A stretch of 64,000 nucleotides of DNA from Delphinapterus leucas (taxonomy: Eukaryota; Chordata; Mammalia; Artiodactyla; Monodontidae). Location: positions 901,205-965,204 of the forward strand of contig NW_022098001.1 in the NCBI RefSeq assembly GCF_002288925.2, read 5' to 3'. This document shows positions 24,801 through 36,800 of the stretch, piece by piece. The number at the start of each line of letters is the position of its first letter. Position 1 is the first letter of the stretch. The notes beneath the pieces were generated by a model. It did not search any database. It saw nothing but the letters and a program-made list of their open reading frames with translations, and had not been told where the DNA came from. A program made the translations under genes and the position numbers.

Positions 24801-27800
24801 TATTGCCATGTTCGATACCATCTTCTATAAAAAATGCTCCCCCCCTGATATCATATATAATATTCCTCTCAACCAGAAGGTGATGTGTGTTATGGATAGT
24901 AACAGCTCTGTTATAGGTCTGGTGAATTGCACAGCCTCTTACATAAGATTTAAACTGTAAATCTCCAAGCAGGTGCCAATGTATTGGATATCGCCCCAAC
25001 CGGAATGCCTGGCCAGCATGGAATATCTGTCAAGCCCAGAAATCACAGCTATTTAGTGATACACACAGACTCAGAGTTTGCCTGGCTCATACTTTCTTGT
25101 TTCAAAATAATACCCACTTTTACATTAATTATTATTAATGCATTTATATCTCCCATATTATTCCTGTTTATCATTTAAAAATGTTATCTGACCCCCAACC
25201 CACCTTGTTTTATTCAATCTATAACAGCCCATACTTGTTATCAAATGAATGAATGAACAAAAGCCATCTTCGACTCTTCTACTTTTCACCTTGCTGTTAT
25301 GAAACTTTCGTGTTCAGCAAAATACCTCGTAAAAGATTTCTTTTTCTCCCTCACTTTGATTCTTTTTTAATAATAAGAAACATTTCTTGAATGTTTACCA
25401 TGTGCCAGATATTCTGCTAAATGTCTTATATGCATGGTCACAGTCTTTACCACAATCTTAGGAAGTAGCCACTTATCATAAGCTTCATTTTACAGATGAA
25501 GAAAGTGAAATTTAGAGTATCTTGTTCATGGTCACAAAGTTTCATTTAAACTCACTGGTCTAATTATAGAGTTGGTGCTCTTATTAACCACTCTGCTATA
25601 TTTTCAATAGGTCTACGATCTAATAAGCTAATACAGAAGATGCCTCTGTGTGTGTGTGTGTGCGTGCGTGTGTGTGTGTGCGTGTGTGTGTGTGTGGAAT
25701 ATGATCTCATAAGGTTTGGAAATAAATGGTAGGGCATCTATTTATTTTCATTCTTCATCTAAAAATAAAAATTAACTATTAATAATATTTACTATACAGA
25801 TTGACACTGGCAACCTCACTCACTCCATATCCAGATGTTACATGTGTGTAACATAACCTAGGAGAAGGTTTATTTTTTACAATATGCAGTCATTGACTCT
25901 GCCACCCTCACTGCAGGTGAGTGAGCTGTTCCAAATTTAATGGATTTATGGATTTTACTAACCTTCCTTCCCACCCTTTCTCCATTCCTTCCTTTTACTG
26001 AATACTTGATAGAAACTGTGCTAAATCCAGATTATATAGGCTGAATATGAATAAGATACAGAGGAGCTCCTGATCTCTTGGGCATAACTTGCATATTTAT
26101 TCTTTTATTTATATATTTGTTCAGTTAATAGTCAATTGAGAATCTGCTATAGGCTAAGTCCTGTTCCAGCTACAGAGGAATCAGCAGAAAACCAGAAGGA
26201 CAAAAATATCTGAACTAACTGACTTTATGTTCTAGAGGAAGAGATAAAAAACAAATTAAAAATATATCAGGAGTTATGAGTTAATAAAGAAAAACAGGTG
26301 TTTGGGCAGCTATTTCAAATAAAAGTGGTGAGGAACATCCTCTCTGAAGAGATAACATTTGAGAAGAGATCTGACTGAAATGAGTGTGAACCATTTAAGT
26401 ACCTGGTGGAGGAGCATTCCAGGCAGGATGAAGAGCAAGTGCAAAGAACCTGAGACGGGAGTGTGCCTGACGTGGGCAAGGGACACAGGGAGGTCTATGT
26501 GGCCAGCATGGCAGGCGCCAAGGGTAGATCACACAAGATAGAGGCCAGCAGGGGGTCAGATCACGTGGATCCTTTGGAAAAGGCTTGGACTTTTTGTTTT
26601 AGGTGTAATAGGAAGCCACTGAAGAGCTCTGAACAGTGTTAGCAAGATCTGATTCACATTTTAAAAATTGTACTTTGGCTGTCGTGTGGAGACTTCACTG
26701 CAGATAGCGTGAAAGCAGGAAGACCAGTTAGGAGAAAAGCACAGTAGACCAGGTGAGAGGTGATGGTGGCTTGGGTTAGGGACCAGGTGGAAAAGGTAGA
26801 AAAACAGTACATTCAGGATACAGTATTTTGTGGGCAGAGTGGATAGACCTTGTTAAGGAATTTGATGTGGGGTGTGATAAAAGCAGAGAAACAAAAATTT
26901 GGCATGATTATGTGAGTGAATAATTGGATGTATTAAAATCATCTGTTTATGTCTCCTCTATCAGATTATAAGTAGCATCTGGCAAAAAGCAGGTGCTCAA
27001 TTCACATTAATTGTATGGAAAACTTTGGACAAAGCGCTAACGATAATGCCTCTTACCTCTACGTATTCTAGTCTTCCAGTTACCATGTTAGCACCAGGTA
27101 TCGGAGCATGAAACATAATGCATCCACCAAACTGGTCACTTCCTATTTCTTCTCCAAACCTTCCTTGGAGACATGTCTGTGTAGCAAATTCACCTTTAAA
27201 AATATTTTTTAAGATATCATAAAGAAAAACCGTGTCAAAATCCTCTAATTATATAAAGACTGTTTCTCATACCTAATAATATCTTTTTATTCACATACAA
27301 TTTTAATCTCACCCTGGAACATATTATTTGCGTTCACATTATCTCCTCCTCTGCATAGTAAGGAAGGTAAGTGCCTTGTCTTGTTCACCTTTGCAACCCC
27401 TAAAGCACTCAGGTATTTTGTTTTATTATCGCTGAATTTATTTTCCCCAAGATTTGGGATTAACGTAGCTAATACGATCTTACACTGGTACAAGATTAGA
27501 ACATGCATTATCTCACTTAACTCTTACAACTATAGTAGGTTGGCAGAACAGGAAGTATTTTTATTTTAAACAGGATGAAACTAGGTTTCACAATGGACAT
27601 TGTGAGACCACGCACATGAAATGGAATCAGAACGCAGGTCTTTTGACGTTGATCAGTAAGCTTTGTCTTATGCTTCCCATCGAAGAAAAGCCTGTATCTA
27701 AGCTATATCAGCTATTATTCAAGTACTTATGGGATTGTAATGGTAGTAGTGATTACATAAAATATTTAAAAGAGACTTGTGAAATGCACTGTGTTTCTTA

Positions 27801-30800
27801 ACTACACACATACATTTATATGGTTATACACAGTTTTATAAATACATATATATATATATAATATACATGAGAACTGTGGTAACTTAATTATAGTCATGGA
27901 ACCAGTTCCAACTATTGACACCTGAGAAGAAGGGACACATGTCACTTTAGGACCAAAGTAACAAACTGCTGGTGCTTAACTCTCCAGCCTTCTCATCTCC
28001 TGTCTCAGAGATCATGGAAACCCATGTTGAGATTAAGACTCCATCAGCCTAGACCCTGGAAAATAACAATGAGCAGAGCCCCCCTGTTGACCCATATTGG
28101 ACACGTGCAGCATCAATGAGAAATAAACCTTTATCATTTTTAATCACTAAGATTTGGGGCTTATTTATTTCTAGAGCATAACCAAGTCCATTAGTTCTCA
28201 ACAGGGGCTGATTTTGCACACAGGGAATATTTTTGCAGTGTCTATAAACATTTTAGGCGACACACTAAGGCTGCTAAGACTACCTGTGTCAAATCCATCA
28301 GGGCATGCTGGAATTTTGTTATTCCACTCCACGTTGTCAGATCCTCTTATTAAAATATTTCTTGTAAGAATTCCAATTTCTGCCCTTGCTTCAAACAGAG
28401 TTCCATCAAGGAGGGTGACAGTGATTCCTAAGTGTGTGTAATTCAGCGGATTAGTTAGCGTTATGTTCCTGCCACCAGCAGATACGGATGCAATGGTCCT
28501 TTTCTCATTCTCTTGTTGGCTGTGTCTGTAAAAATTTGAACCAAAAACTCTCAAAATTAATATAAATTAACATAACAGTGTTTTGCTGTATTTGTTTTAT
28601 GCTATTCTGAACACTCATCTGTAAAACAGGAAAACTTTTTATGTCATACAATATTCTGAAGAGGAAATCCAAGACGGTATTTTACTCTTTCTTAGAGTAA
28701 CTGAATAAATTTTACAGATGCATTTCAATTAAATAAATATTTTCCAAGTGCTATACTTGTTCACAGAACTGGACTAGTTCTATAAAGTATTCAAAAGTAC
28801 TATTCATTTATAACTTTGAGGATCACACTCAGTGGTTGTCAACCAGGGATGCTTTCATCCCTCCAGGGGACATTTGGTAATAACTGGACACATTTTCGGT
28901 TGTCGCAACTTGTTGGGGGTGCTATGTTGCTACTAGAAGGTAGTGGCCGAGGATGTACCCAAACGTCCTATGATACACAACAAAGAATTATCTGGTCCAA
29001 AATGTCAATAGTGCTGAGACTGAGAAACCCTTACAGAGGGAATCCATTGGAGGTTCCTAAGCAGGGAAAAGAAACGACTGAGGTGAGCTCAGGAGTTCTC
29101 ATTTCTACCCATTCCTTCAACACATACCAAGTTCCAGCAAAAGGACTGGCCAAACCTATAATATACACATTCATGTACTGAGTCCTTCCAACAAAGACTT
29201 ATTGAGTGTCCATCCTGTTTTCTAGGAACAGAGCAAAGTATTGGGGATACCAAGCAGAAAGTGCCCCTGAGTTCAGAGAGACATGTGTTTCTACGGCTGA
29301 TTGTGTATTATCTACTAAAGCGTGATTGGTGCTGTTGACAGAGGTGCCCTTAGAGGAGTTACCTCTGTATCTTCCTGACATTCCTTTTTGATTCCTCTCT
29401 CCCTTTGCAAATCTTTTTCCTCCTTTAACTACCAGTTTAAATAACAATGTCGCATGTGAAACACGTTGAAAGGCACCTCTCTCACCTTTCCCAACTCTTC
29501 TTCTGGATTCCCAGTAAGCTCTGCGTGAGGCCCCATCAGCACTCACGGTCACCACACTGCAGTCCTACCATGCATTTACTTCTCTGTCCTTCCCATACCT
29601 GTCTGCTCCTCTAGGTAAGACACCCGTTAAATCATTCTGTATGCTGAGCACTTGGTCCAGTACGTGTCACAATTCAATCACAGTTTTTCCCTGACTGAAT
29701 AAATCAATGCAGAATGAATTCCTGAGGTAAGAAGGTAGAGGAATGGAGCCCAAATAGGAAGATGATGGAATATTCCAGGGTGAGGGGCTGAGAGTCTAAA
29801 TTAAACTGAGTGCATGGAAAGCTGGTGGAAGAGGCATTTCAAGGGAAGGACCAAGAGAACCTGGTGATATGCAGGAAGCGAAGAATGATGATAGTCAGAA
29901 GGTCACTAGGAAAGTTTTTATGAGGATCAAAATTAGACTGTAGGATTTAAAGGGAAAACATGGATAGCGAGAATGAAATGGAAGAAATGGGTATAATATT
30001 TAAGCAGTTCAATAATTTACAGAGAGAAAGAGAGACAGAAGCTACAAGAGACAGGAGACCAAAGTTATTATTATTTTTTTCAAGATGGTGGGTGGATGGG
30101 GAAACTCATAATTCCAAAAGACCCAGGGAAGAAATTATAGGGGGAGAGGGCAGGGGGAGGTGAAGATTAAGGATGCTTGAGATAGGGTGTATCAATAGTA
30201 CAAGATCCCTCAGGTGATTTGGACTGGCCTCTCCTGAATTCTCTTGAATTCAGATGAACAGAGATTTCTTTAGAAAAGAAGGTTCCAGGGACTTCCCTCA
30301 TGGTGCAGTGGTTTAGAATTTGCCTGCCAGTGTAGGGGACATGGGTTTGATCCCTGGTCCGGGAAGATCCCACATGGTGTGGAGCAACTAAGCCCGTGCG
30401 CCTCAACTACTGAGCCTGAGCTCTAGAGCCCATGAGCGACAACTACTGAGCCCACGTGCCACAACTACTGAAGCCCGCGTGCCTAGAGCCCATGCTCCAC
30501 AAGAGAAGCCACCAAAATGAGAAGCCCGTGCACCGCAATGAAGAGTAGCCCCCCTCGCTGCAACTAGAGAAAGCCCGCACGCAGCAACGAAGACCCAATG
30601 AAGCCAAAAAAACAAAAACAAAAACAAAAAAACAAAAGAAGTTTCTAAAAAAGCATTTTTATATGTTATATGCACCTAAATGCACCTTTTCTTCCTTTGT
30701 AATAATATCTAACACTTATCTAGCACTAACTTTGAGTCAAGTTCTGCTCTGTTTTACACATATTAACTCACTTAGTCCTTACAGTAATTCTGAGATACAT

Positions 30801-33800
30801 ACTAACAGCATTCCAATTTTAGAGAAGCACAGAGAGGTGAAATAACATGACCTCAGGCCTAGTAAATGGTATTGCTGGGGGTTGGACCCAGGCAGACTGA
30901 CTTTAGAAGTAGTATTCTTTTCGTTTTTTTTTTTTTTTTTTTTTTTGCGGTACGCAGGCCTCTCACTGTTGTGGCCTCTCCCGTTGCGGAGCACAGGGTC
31001 CAGACGCGCAGGCTCAGCGGCCATGGCTCACGGGCCCAGCCGCTCTGCGGCATGTGGGAGCTTCCCGGACCGGGGCATGATCCCATGTCCCCTGCATTGG
31101 CAGACGGACTCTCAACCACTGCGCCACCAGGGAAGTCCCTAGAAGTAGTATTCTTAACCACCTGCATTACAAACTCTGAAATAGGATTTATGAATTAAAT
31201 AGTGAACAATGAGTTAGATTTGGTGGGAAACTCCTTAATTCTTGTTTCTTAAAATGAAATATTCCTAAACTAAATTCTAAACTTACTCTTTTATTTCATC
31301 CCGAAAAGCTATAAATAAGGACTTTCTATTCTATTTGTAAGCCCTGTCATTTTGCTGCTTTTTAATTTTGCCATTATGCAATTCCAAGGGCAGAGAAAAA
31401 AAGGGCACTTATAAAGCTAAGTATATATTTAACACTTCGTAATGTCTGCAAGTCTATTTTTAACTTGGAAAACGACAAACCCAAAATGCCACCTTGAATT
31501 CTAATTCTATACTGAGTCACGACCTTAACATAATTTAGCTGTTTCTTGTCATAAATTACTATTTGTTCCCTGATCAGCATCGACTATATCCAATTTTGCT
31601 ATTGCTTATAATTTGAACAATAAAGCAAAAATAAGGCTCCTCTTGCTTCCTCTCCCCACCAGTATTCTTGGTGTAGCTGTGTTAGTTTTGTTCGTTTTAT
31701 TTCTTTTTGCTAAAATATATAATTAAACAAATTAAGGGTCATAAGCAGCCTCGATTGTAAAATGTCAGACATGTAAAAGGTCACGTTAATCATCACTCAT
31801 ACTATAATTTCCTTCCTCCCTTTTATTCAATCATTACTAACAATTTTGCTCCATGGGAGCCACTGCCAAGACTGTAAGATAAGAAGAGTTCACTAGCTTC
31901 TTTCAAATGTGTCATTTGGTGGCGCCAAACAAAGAAGCTCATTTACATTTTTGCATGCATTGATGTACTTAGCTAAAGCTCTCACTCAGAGGTTTTCAAC
32001 TGACTTTTAATAACAGAATGCTTTTGTCAAACGAAATCTTACATGGGAACTTAACCATGAAAATGACTAAAATCTTTTATTAGTATATATTTATACTTTT
32101 TCTCATGGTAAATTCAGTCAGTGGAAACTCAACACACTGGGGGTCAACCCAATGTTAATATTTGTCAAATACATATTTGGCTGTTCACGCTTCTTTATTC
32201 TAGGTTTCAAATTTAAATTAAATAGTTGTGGACCTTCTGAATCATCCCTTGTTTACATAGTTTAAAAAAATCTCTATTCTAAATCAAAATTAGCGGGTCC
32301 AGAAGACATCATACCTGTGTCCTGTGCTTGCAATTACGATCTCATCTCCTGGTTTCCAAGTTACTGCTTCGTGTAAAATCAAAGTCCTTTCCCCTGCCTT
32401 TGCAGTATGAGCCAAATGAGTCCAAATCACAGGAACAGGCAGACCTGGAGCCAACATACAAACCGAGAATTTCCTCAGATGTGTTTTCTTGGATATTGAG
32501 AGTTTCATGCATTTTAATCTTTTCCTGGATTGAATCAATTTTGAGAAAGTTCATTTTACCTTAGCATCTTATACCTTTCTCAAAAAAGAAACATTTAGAG
32601 TGCTTGCTTTATAAAAGTAATAATCAGGTTTGTAATAACATGTATAGGTCTATAAGTTTTTAAAAAATCCTTCTGCAATGACATATCCCATTTATGATAA
32701 TCTTTATATGAACTCAATATAAATTGTGTGATACTACTGTTAAAATGGGCAGAGGCCTATTATCTTCGTCATTGTTGATAGGAATTGCTTAAATTGATAA
32801 TCTGGAGACAGATGAAATGTATAAATTTCTGAAAATTCTATTAGTGTATATATTTAGCATAATGTAGGACATTTATGATCATAATGGGGTATCATCCTTA
32901 TATATTCTAAACTTATAAAAGAGGTAGAGTATTGCAATGTAGAAGACTTCATATAAAAAGGATTCACACCATGCTTCCTTTAAATAATGCTACACTGATA
33001 CCTCAAACATGATCATAATCATTTTTATTTGCTGATAATTTTCCACAGTACATATAGTTATAGAACAGTGCAAATATAAATTTATAGTTATATTTTAGAA
33101 AGAGCCCATTTTAAAATACAAATATAAGAAGTTATAATTTCTGCTTCTAGACTTAATGCCTTTTTGTTTAGATAGATGAATAAAGAAAACAATCAGTATG
33201 AACTGTTTCAAGTGCTAAATTAGGCAAAGGATGTGAAGGAAGGGCGTCCTAGGAGTGACCTTGGTTGTGAGTCTTGGTGGTCTGTAGGGGTTGATCTAAC
33301 CTGGATAAAGGAGGGAAGAGATAAAGAGGGGTAAAGAGGGAACACGTAAAGACAGGAGAAGTTTGGCAAGGTTTCATTTAAAGAGAGTTATCAGGAGGAT
33401 TATCTCTGGCTTCCTGGCTAGTCTCTCCTGGACCAGTTCCTTGAATCCTTTCGGCCCGTACCATGCAGATCCAGGATTCCCTCCCGCACAGCCAGCGTCT
33501 TGGCGCCATATACCGGGAGCTCAGGAGATCGCAGGTGCCCATGCAAGGTAATGACCGCCTTGTGTTGAAATGGGGAGGCTTCCGTCCCAATCTGCAAGGG
33601 ATTTCACAAGCATCATTCAGAAAGTAAAACTCATTATCCACAACTCTAATCATTCAAAAGGAAATTCTTTTCTTTTCTCCCCTCTCTTTTGAGAATCAAC
33701 TGTTCCATTCTCAGTATCTTTCCTCCAAAAGATAAACCTTACATTTTCCAGTCAGCTAAATATACGATGCCAGACCTTTGGAAAGTATACTGACTGACTT

Positions 33801-36800
33801 TAGCCGCATCTCAGAGCTAATTCTTTTTTCTGCTCTATTTACAATTCTGCTCTATGAAAATATGCTTTATCTTCCCATTAAAAGCACAACAGTATTCTAG
33901 GGAACTTTTAAAATCCAGAAAAAAGATTTTATGCTAAGAACAGAGACCTACACAAAGATAAACTAGTGAGAGTTTAGCATAATTAACTGTCCATTTTACA
34001 CATAATATTTTAAAAAGAAATGGAGAGGTTAGCAATGAATACAGATCAAGTTCTCTCGTATACCTGAAGAACGCCTCCATCTGTAATTAGAATATTTTCT
34101 GCCTGAAGTTCAATGTCAGCTTCATCAAATATTAGAGTTCCACCTAAAAACCATACAATTTTGAAATATATCACAAGGAATAGTCTTATTAAAAGCTATT
34201 TCTTAAGTTATACACTAAAATTTAACTTCTTATTCCTATCTGCCGTCACTATGCATGTCACTTTACTTCAGCTCTTTGGCAACATGAAGTATAAAAACTT
34301 CAGACAAGGGCTTCCCTGGTGGCGCAGTGGTTGAGAGTCTGCCTGCCGATGCAGGGGACACGGGTTCGTGTCCCGGTCCTGGAGGATCCCACATGCCGCG
34401 GAGCAGCTGGGCCCGTGAGCCATGGCCGCTGAGCCTGCGCGTCCGGAGCCTGTGCTCCGCAACGGGAGAGGCCACAGCAGTGAGAGGCCCACACACCGCA
34501 AAAAAAAACAAAAAAAAAAACAAAAAAACTTCAGACAAGACCCAGGGAGCTGCTAGGAGATCAAACCCCAGGGCAGATTATTCCCCCTTGATCATTTGTT
34601 ATTTTAAATGTTATTAAATAGTGCAGCTACATGAATTCTAGTTCTACAAGCACAGGACCTCAAAATATAAATTAAGAACCAAAAATTAAAATAAAAGAAA
34701 AACACTTTTCATAAACTATTGTAATGCCAACATTAGGTCTGAACTTTTATCCACTAATTTGCACTAGCAACAGCTATAGCCTGATTAGCATTATTAAAGA
34801 ATGTGCTGAGATACATTTTTTAAGAGACTGATGTAAATTTGTGGACAGTGAAACTTTACCTATCCAAAGGTTCAATAGTTAATAACTTCAAATAACTGAA
34901 ACACTGCTGTTGTCCCAGAAGTTAAAACAAAAACAAAATGCAAAGGCCTATGAACAGCTAAAACCATTATGGCAAAGCTTATATACTAAAGCCTCAAGTG
35001 TTTTACTCTCGCCAATTATTGTTTCTTTTACACACAATTGTCACAGTTCTGGCTATTTAGCTTGCTGTATTAAAAATAAGATATTAAGAAGCAGAGAGAA
35101 CTTCATGTAACAGTTGAAAGCAGGTTCACAGACAAAGGTTAAATCACAACCTGGCATCCAAGAGGAGTCAGGGGGGTCATTTAGTATAGAATTTAACAAA
35201 TCTCTATGATTTTTATAACCCCTATAGGACCCACTATACTAGTGTTTTTCTAAATGGGAAATACGTTTTTACTATTGTAATCCACTCCATGTGCATTGGT
35301 GTATACACACACACACACACACACAGTTATTGAAACAAAAGTTTCATGAAACACTTGACTTTAAAAGACGCTTACCCATATAAAAGATGCAGTACACTCA
35401 GATATTTTCTTTTTTTTTTTTTTTGCGTTACGCGGGCCTCTCACTGCTGCGGCCTCTCCCGTTGCGGAGAACAGGCTCTGGATGCGCAGGCTCAGCGGCC
35501 ATGGCTCACGGGCCCAGCCGCTCCGCAGCATGTGGGATCTTCCTGGACCGGGGCACGAACCCGTGTCCCCTGCATCGGCAGGCGGACTCTCAACCACTGC
35601 GCCACCAGGGAAGCCCCCACTCAGATATTTTCTATTCTATTTCATTAGAAGATTCTGGTTGCAATGCAATAAAAAATTTCATAACCACAAATGGATTATA
35701 ATACTCAATTTAAAGAACTCAGTACTAAACTCTGTATTCAAAACCTGATACAACTATGGATGTTCATAATCATGAATTTTGATTAAATTAACTTCACAGA
35801 ACCATTTCACAGGCAGAGTCTAATAAACAGATTTTCAGAAATTTACCCTGAATGAGCAACATTTTCAGGATAGGGGTATTCTGATCCAGCAAAATTGTCT
35901 GTCCTTTTGTAATAACAACTAGTGAGCCTTCCTCTGGGGGCGATGCTCCTCCCCACGAGAAGTTGGAGGACCAAGCATCAACATATAGGAAGTCAGCATT
36001 ATCCTGTAATAGAAATGAGAGACTTTTAAATTTAGAGGTTTTATCACAATTCTTCATTTAATTCCTCAAAATGAAGAAACCTAAAACAATGAACATTTTC
36101 ATTAAGTATAACCTACTTTAAATATGTTAGAGCTGCCTGTTGATTAATTTCACAATAATAAAAAACTAAAAAAGCTATTACCAATTACCCTGCAATCCTG
36201 AATAATTAGAAATCTGAAATAATAAAATTTTAGTAACAAGCAAAAAAAAATAACCTACTTTAAATTTATTATAGTCACATCTTAGTTATTTTTCGGAGAC
36301 ATTAACAAAGTAAAAGGTCCATTAATGGGACCTCTCTGGTGGTGCAGTGGTTAAGGATCCGCCTGCCAATGCAGGGGACACGGGTTCAATCTCTGAACCG
36401 GGAAGATCCCACATGGCGTGGAGCAACTAAGCCCGTGCACCACAACTACTGAGCCTGAGCTCTAGAGCCCACGAGCCACAACTACTGAGCCCACATGCCA
36501 CAACTACTGAAGCCCATACGCCTAGAGCCTGTGCTCCACAACAAGAGAAGTAACCACAATGAGAAGTCCGCGTGCCACGACGAAGAGTAGCCCCCGCTTG
36601 CCACAACTAGAGAAAGCCCATGCGCAGCAACAAAGACCCAACACAGCCAAAAAAAACCCAACAACTCCATTACCAATTACTTCACCTCCCATAAGGCTAG
36701 TTTTTCTATTGCTGAGACTACTCTATCCAACAGCACTGTTACCAGTTTGGCCATGCCGATGCTTCTGATGTTGACATGCACTGGAGCCCACCCTGAAGGA

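Larger units (their letters stand above)
25027..27056 (-). other. Intron between exons 25 and 26
   Basis: It holds a MIR, the (TG)n tract and, at about 26100-26760, an old mammalian interspersed repeat of unknown name (gaggagcattccaggcagga, ggtgtaataggaagccactg). Confidence 0.75.
28526..32314 (-). other. Intron between exons 23 and 24
   Basis: It holds MER5A, an unnamed old repeat near 29180-29900, and the facing SINE pair at 30288-31138. From 31200 to 32300 no feature is seen. Confidence 0.8.

Noticed and set aside
24034..24960. Plus-strand open frames of 142 and 135 codons
   Set aside because: They lie opposite exon 26 and are mirror frames of a long conserved coding exon; they show no domain of their own.
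30859..31198. Open frames of about 100 codons on both strands
   Set aside because: They are translations of a SINE; the same peptide phrases recur at every SINE copy in the window.
33378..33653. 91-codon reverse open frame over exon 22
   Set aside because: This frame reads Cys/Arg-rich sequence and does not join exons 21 and 23; the other frame does.
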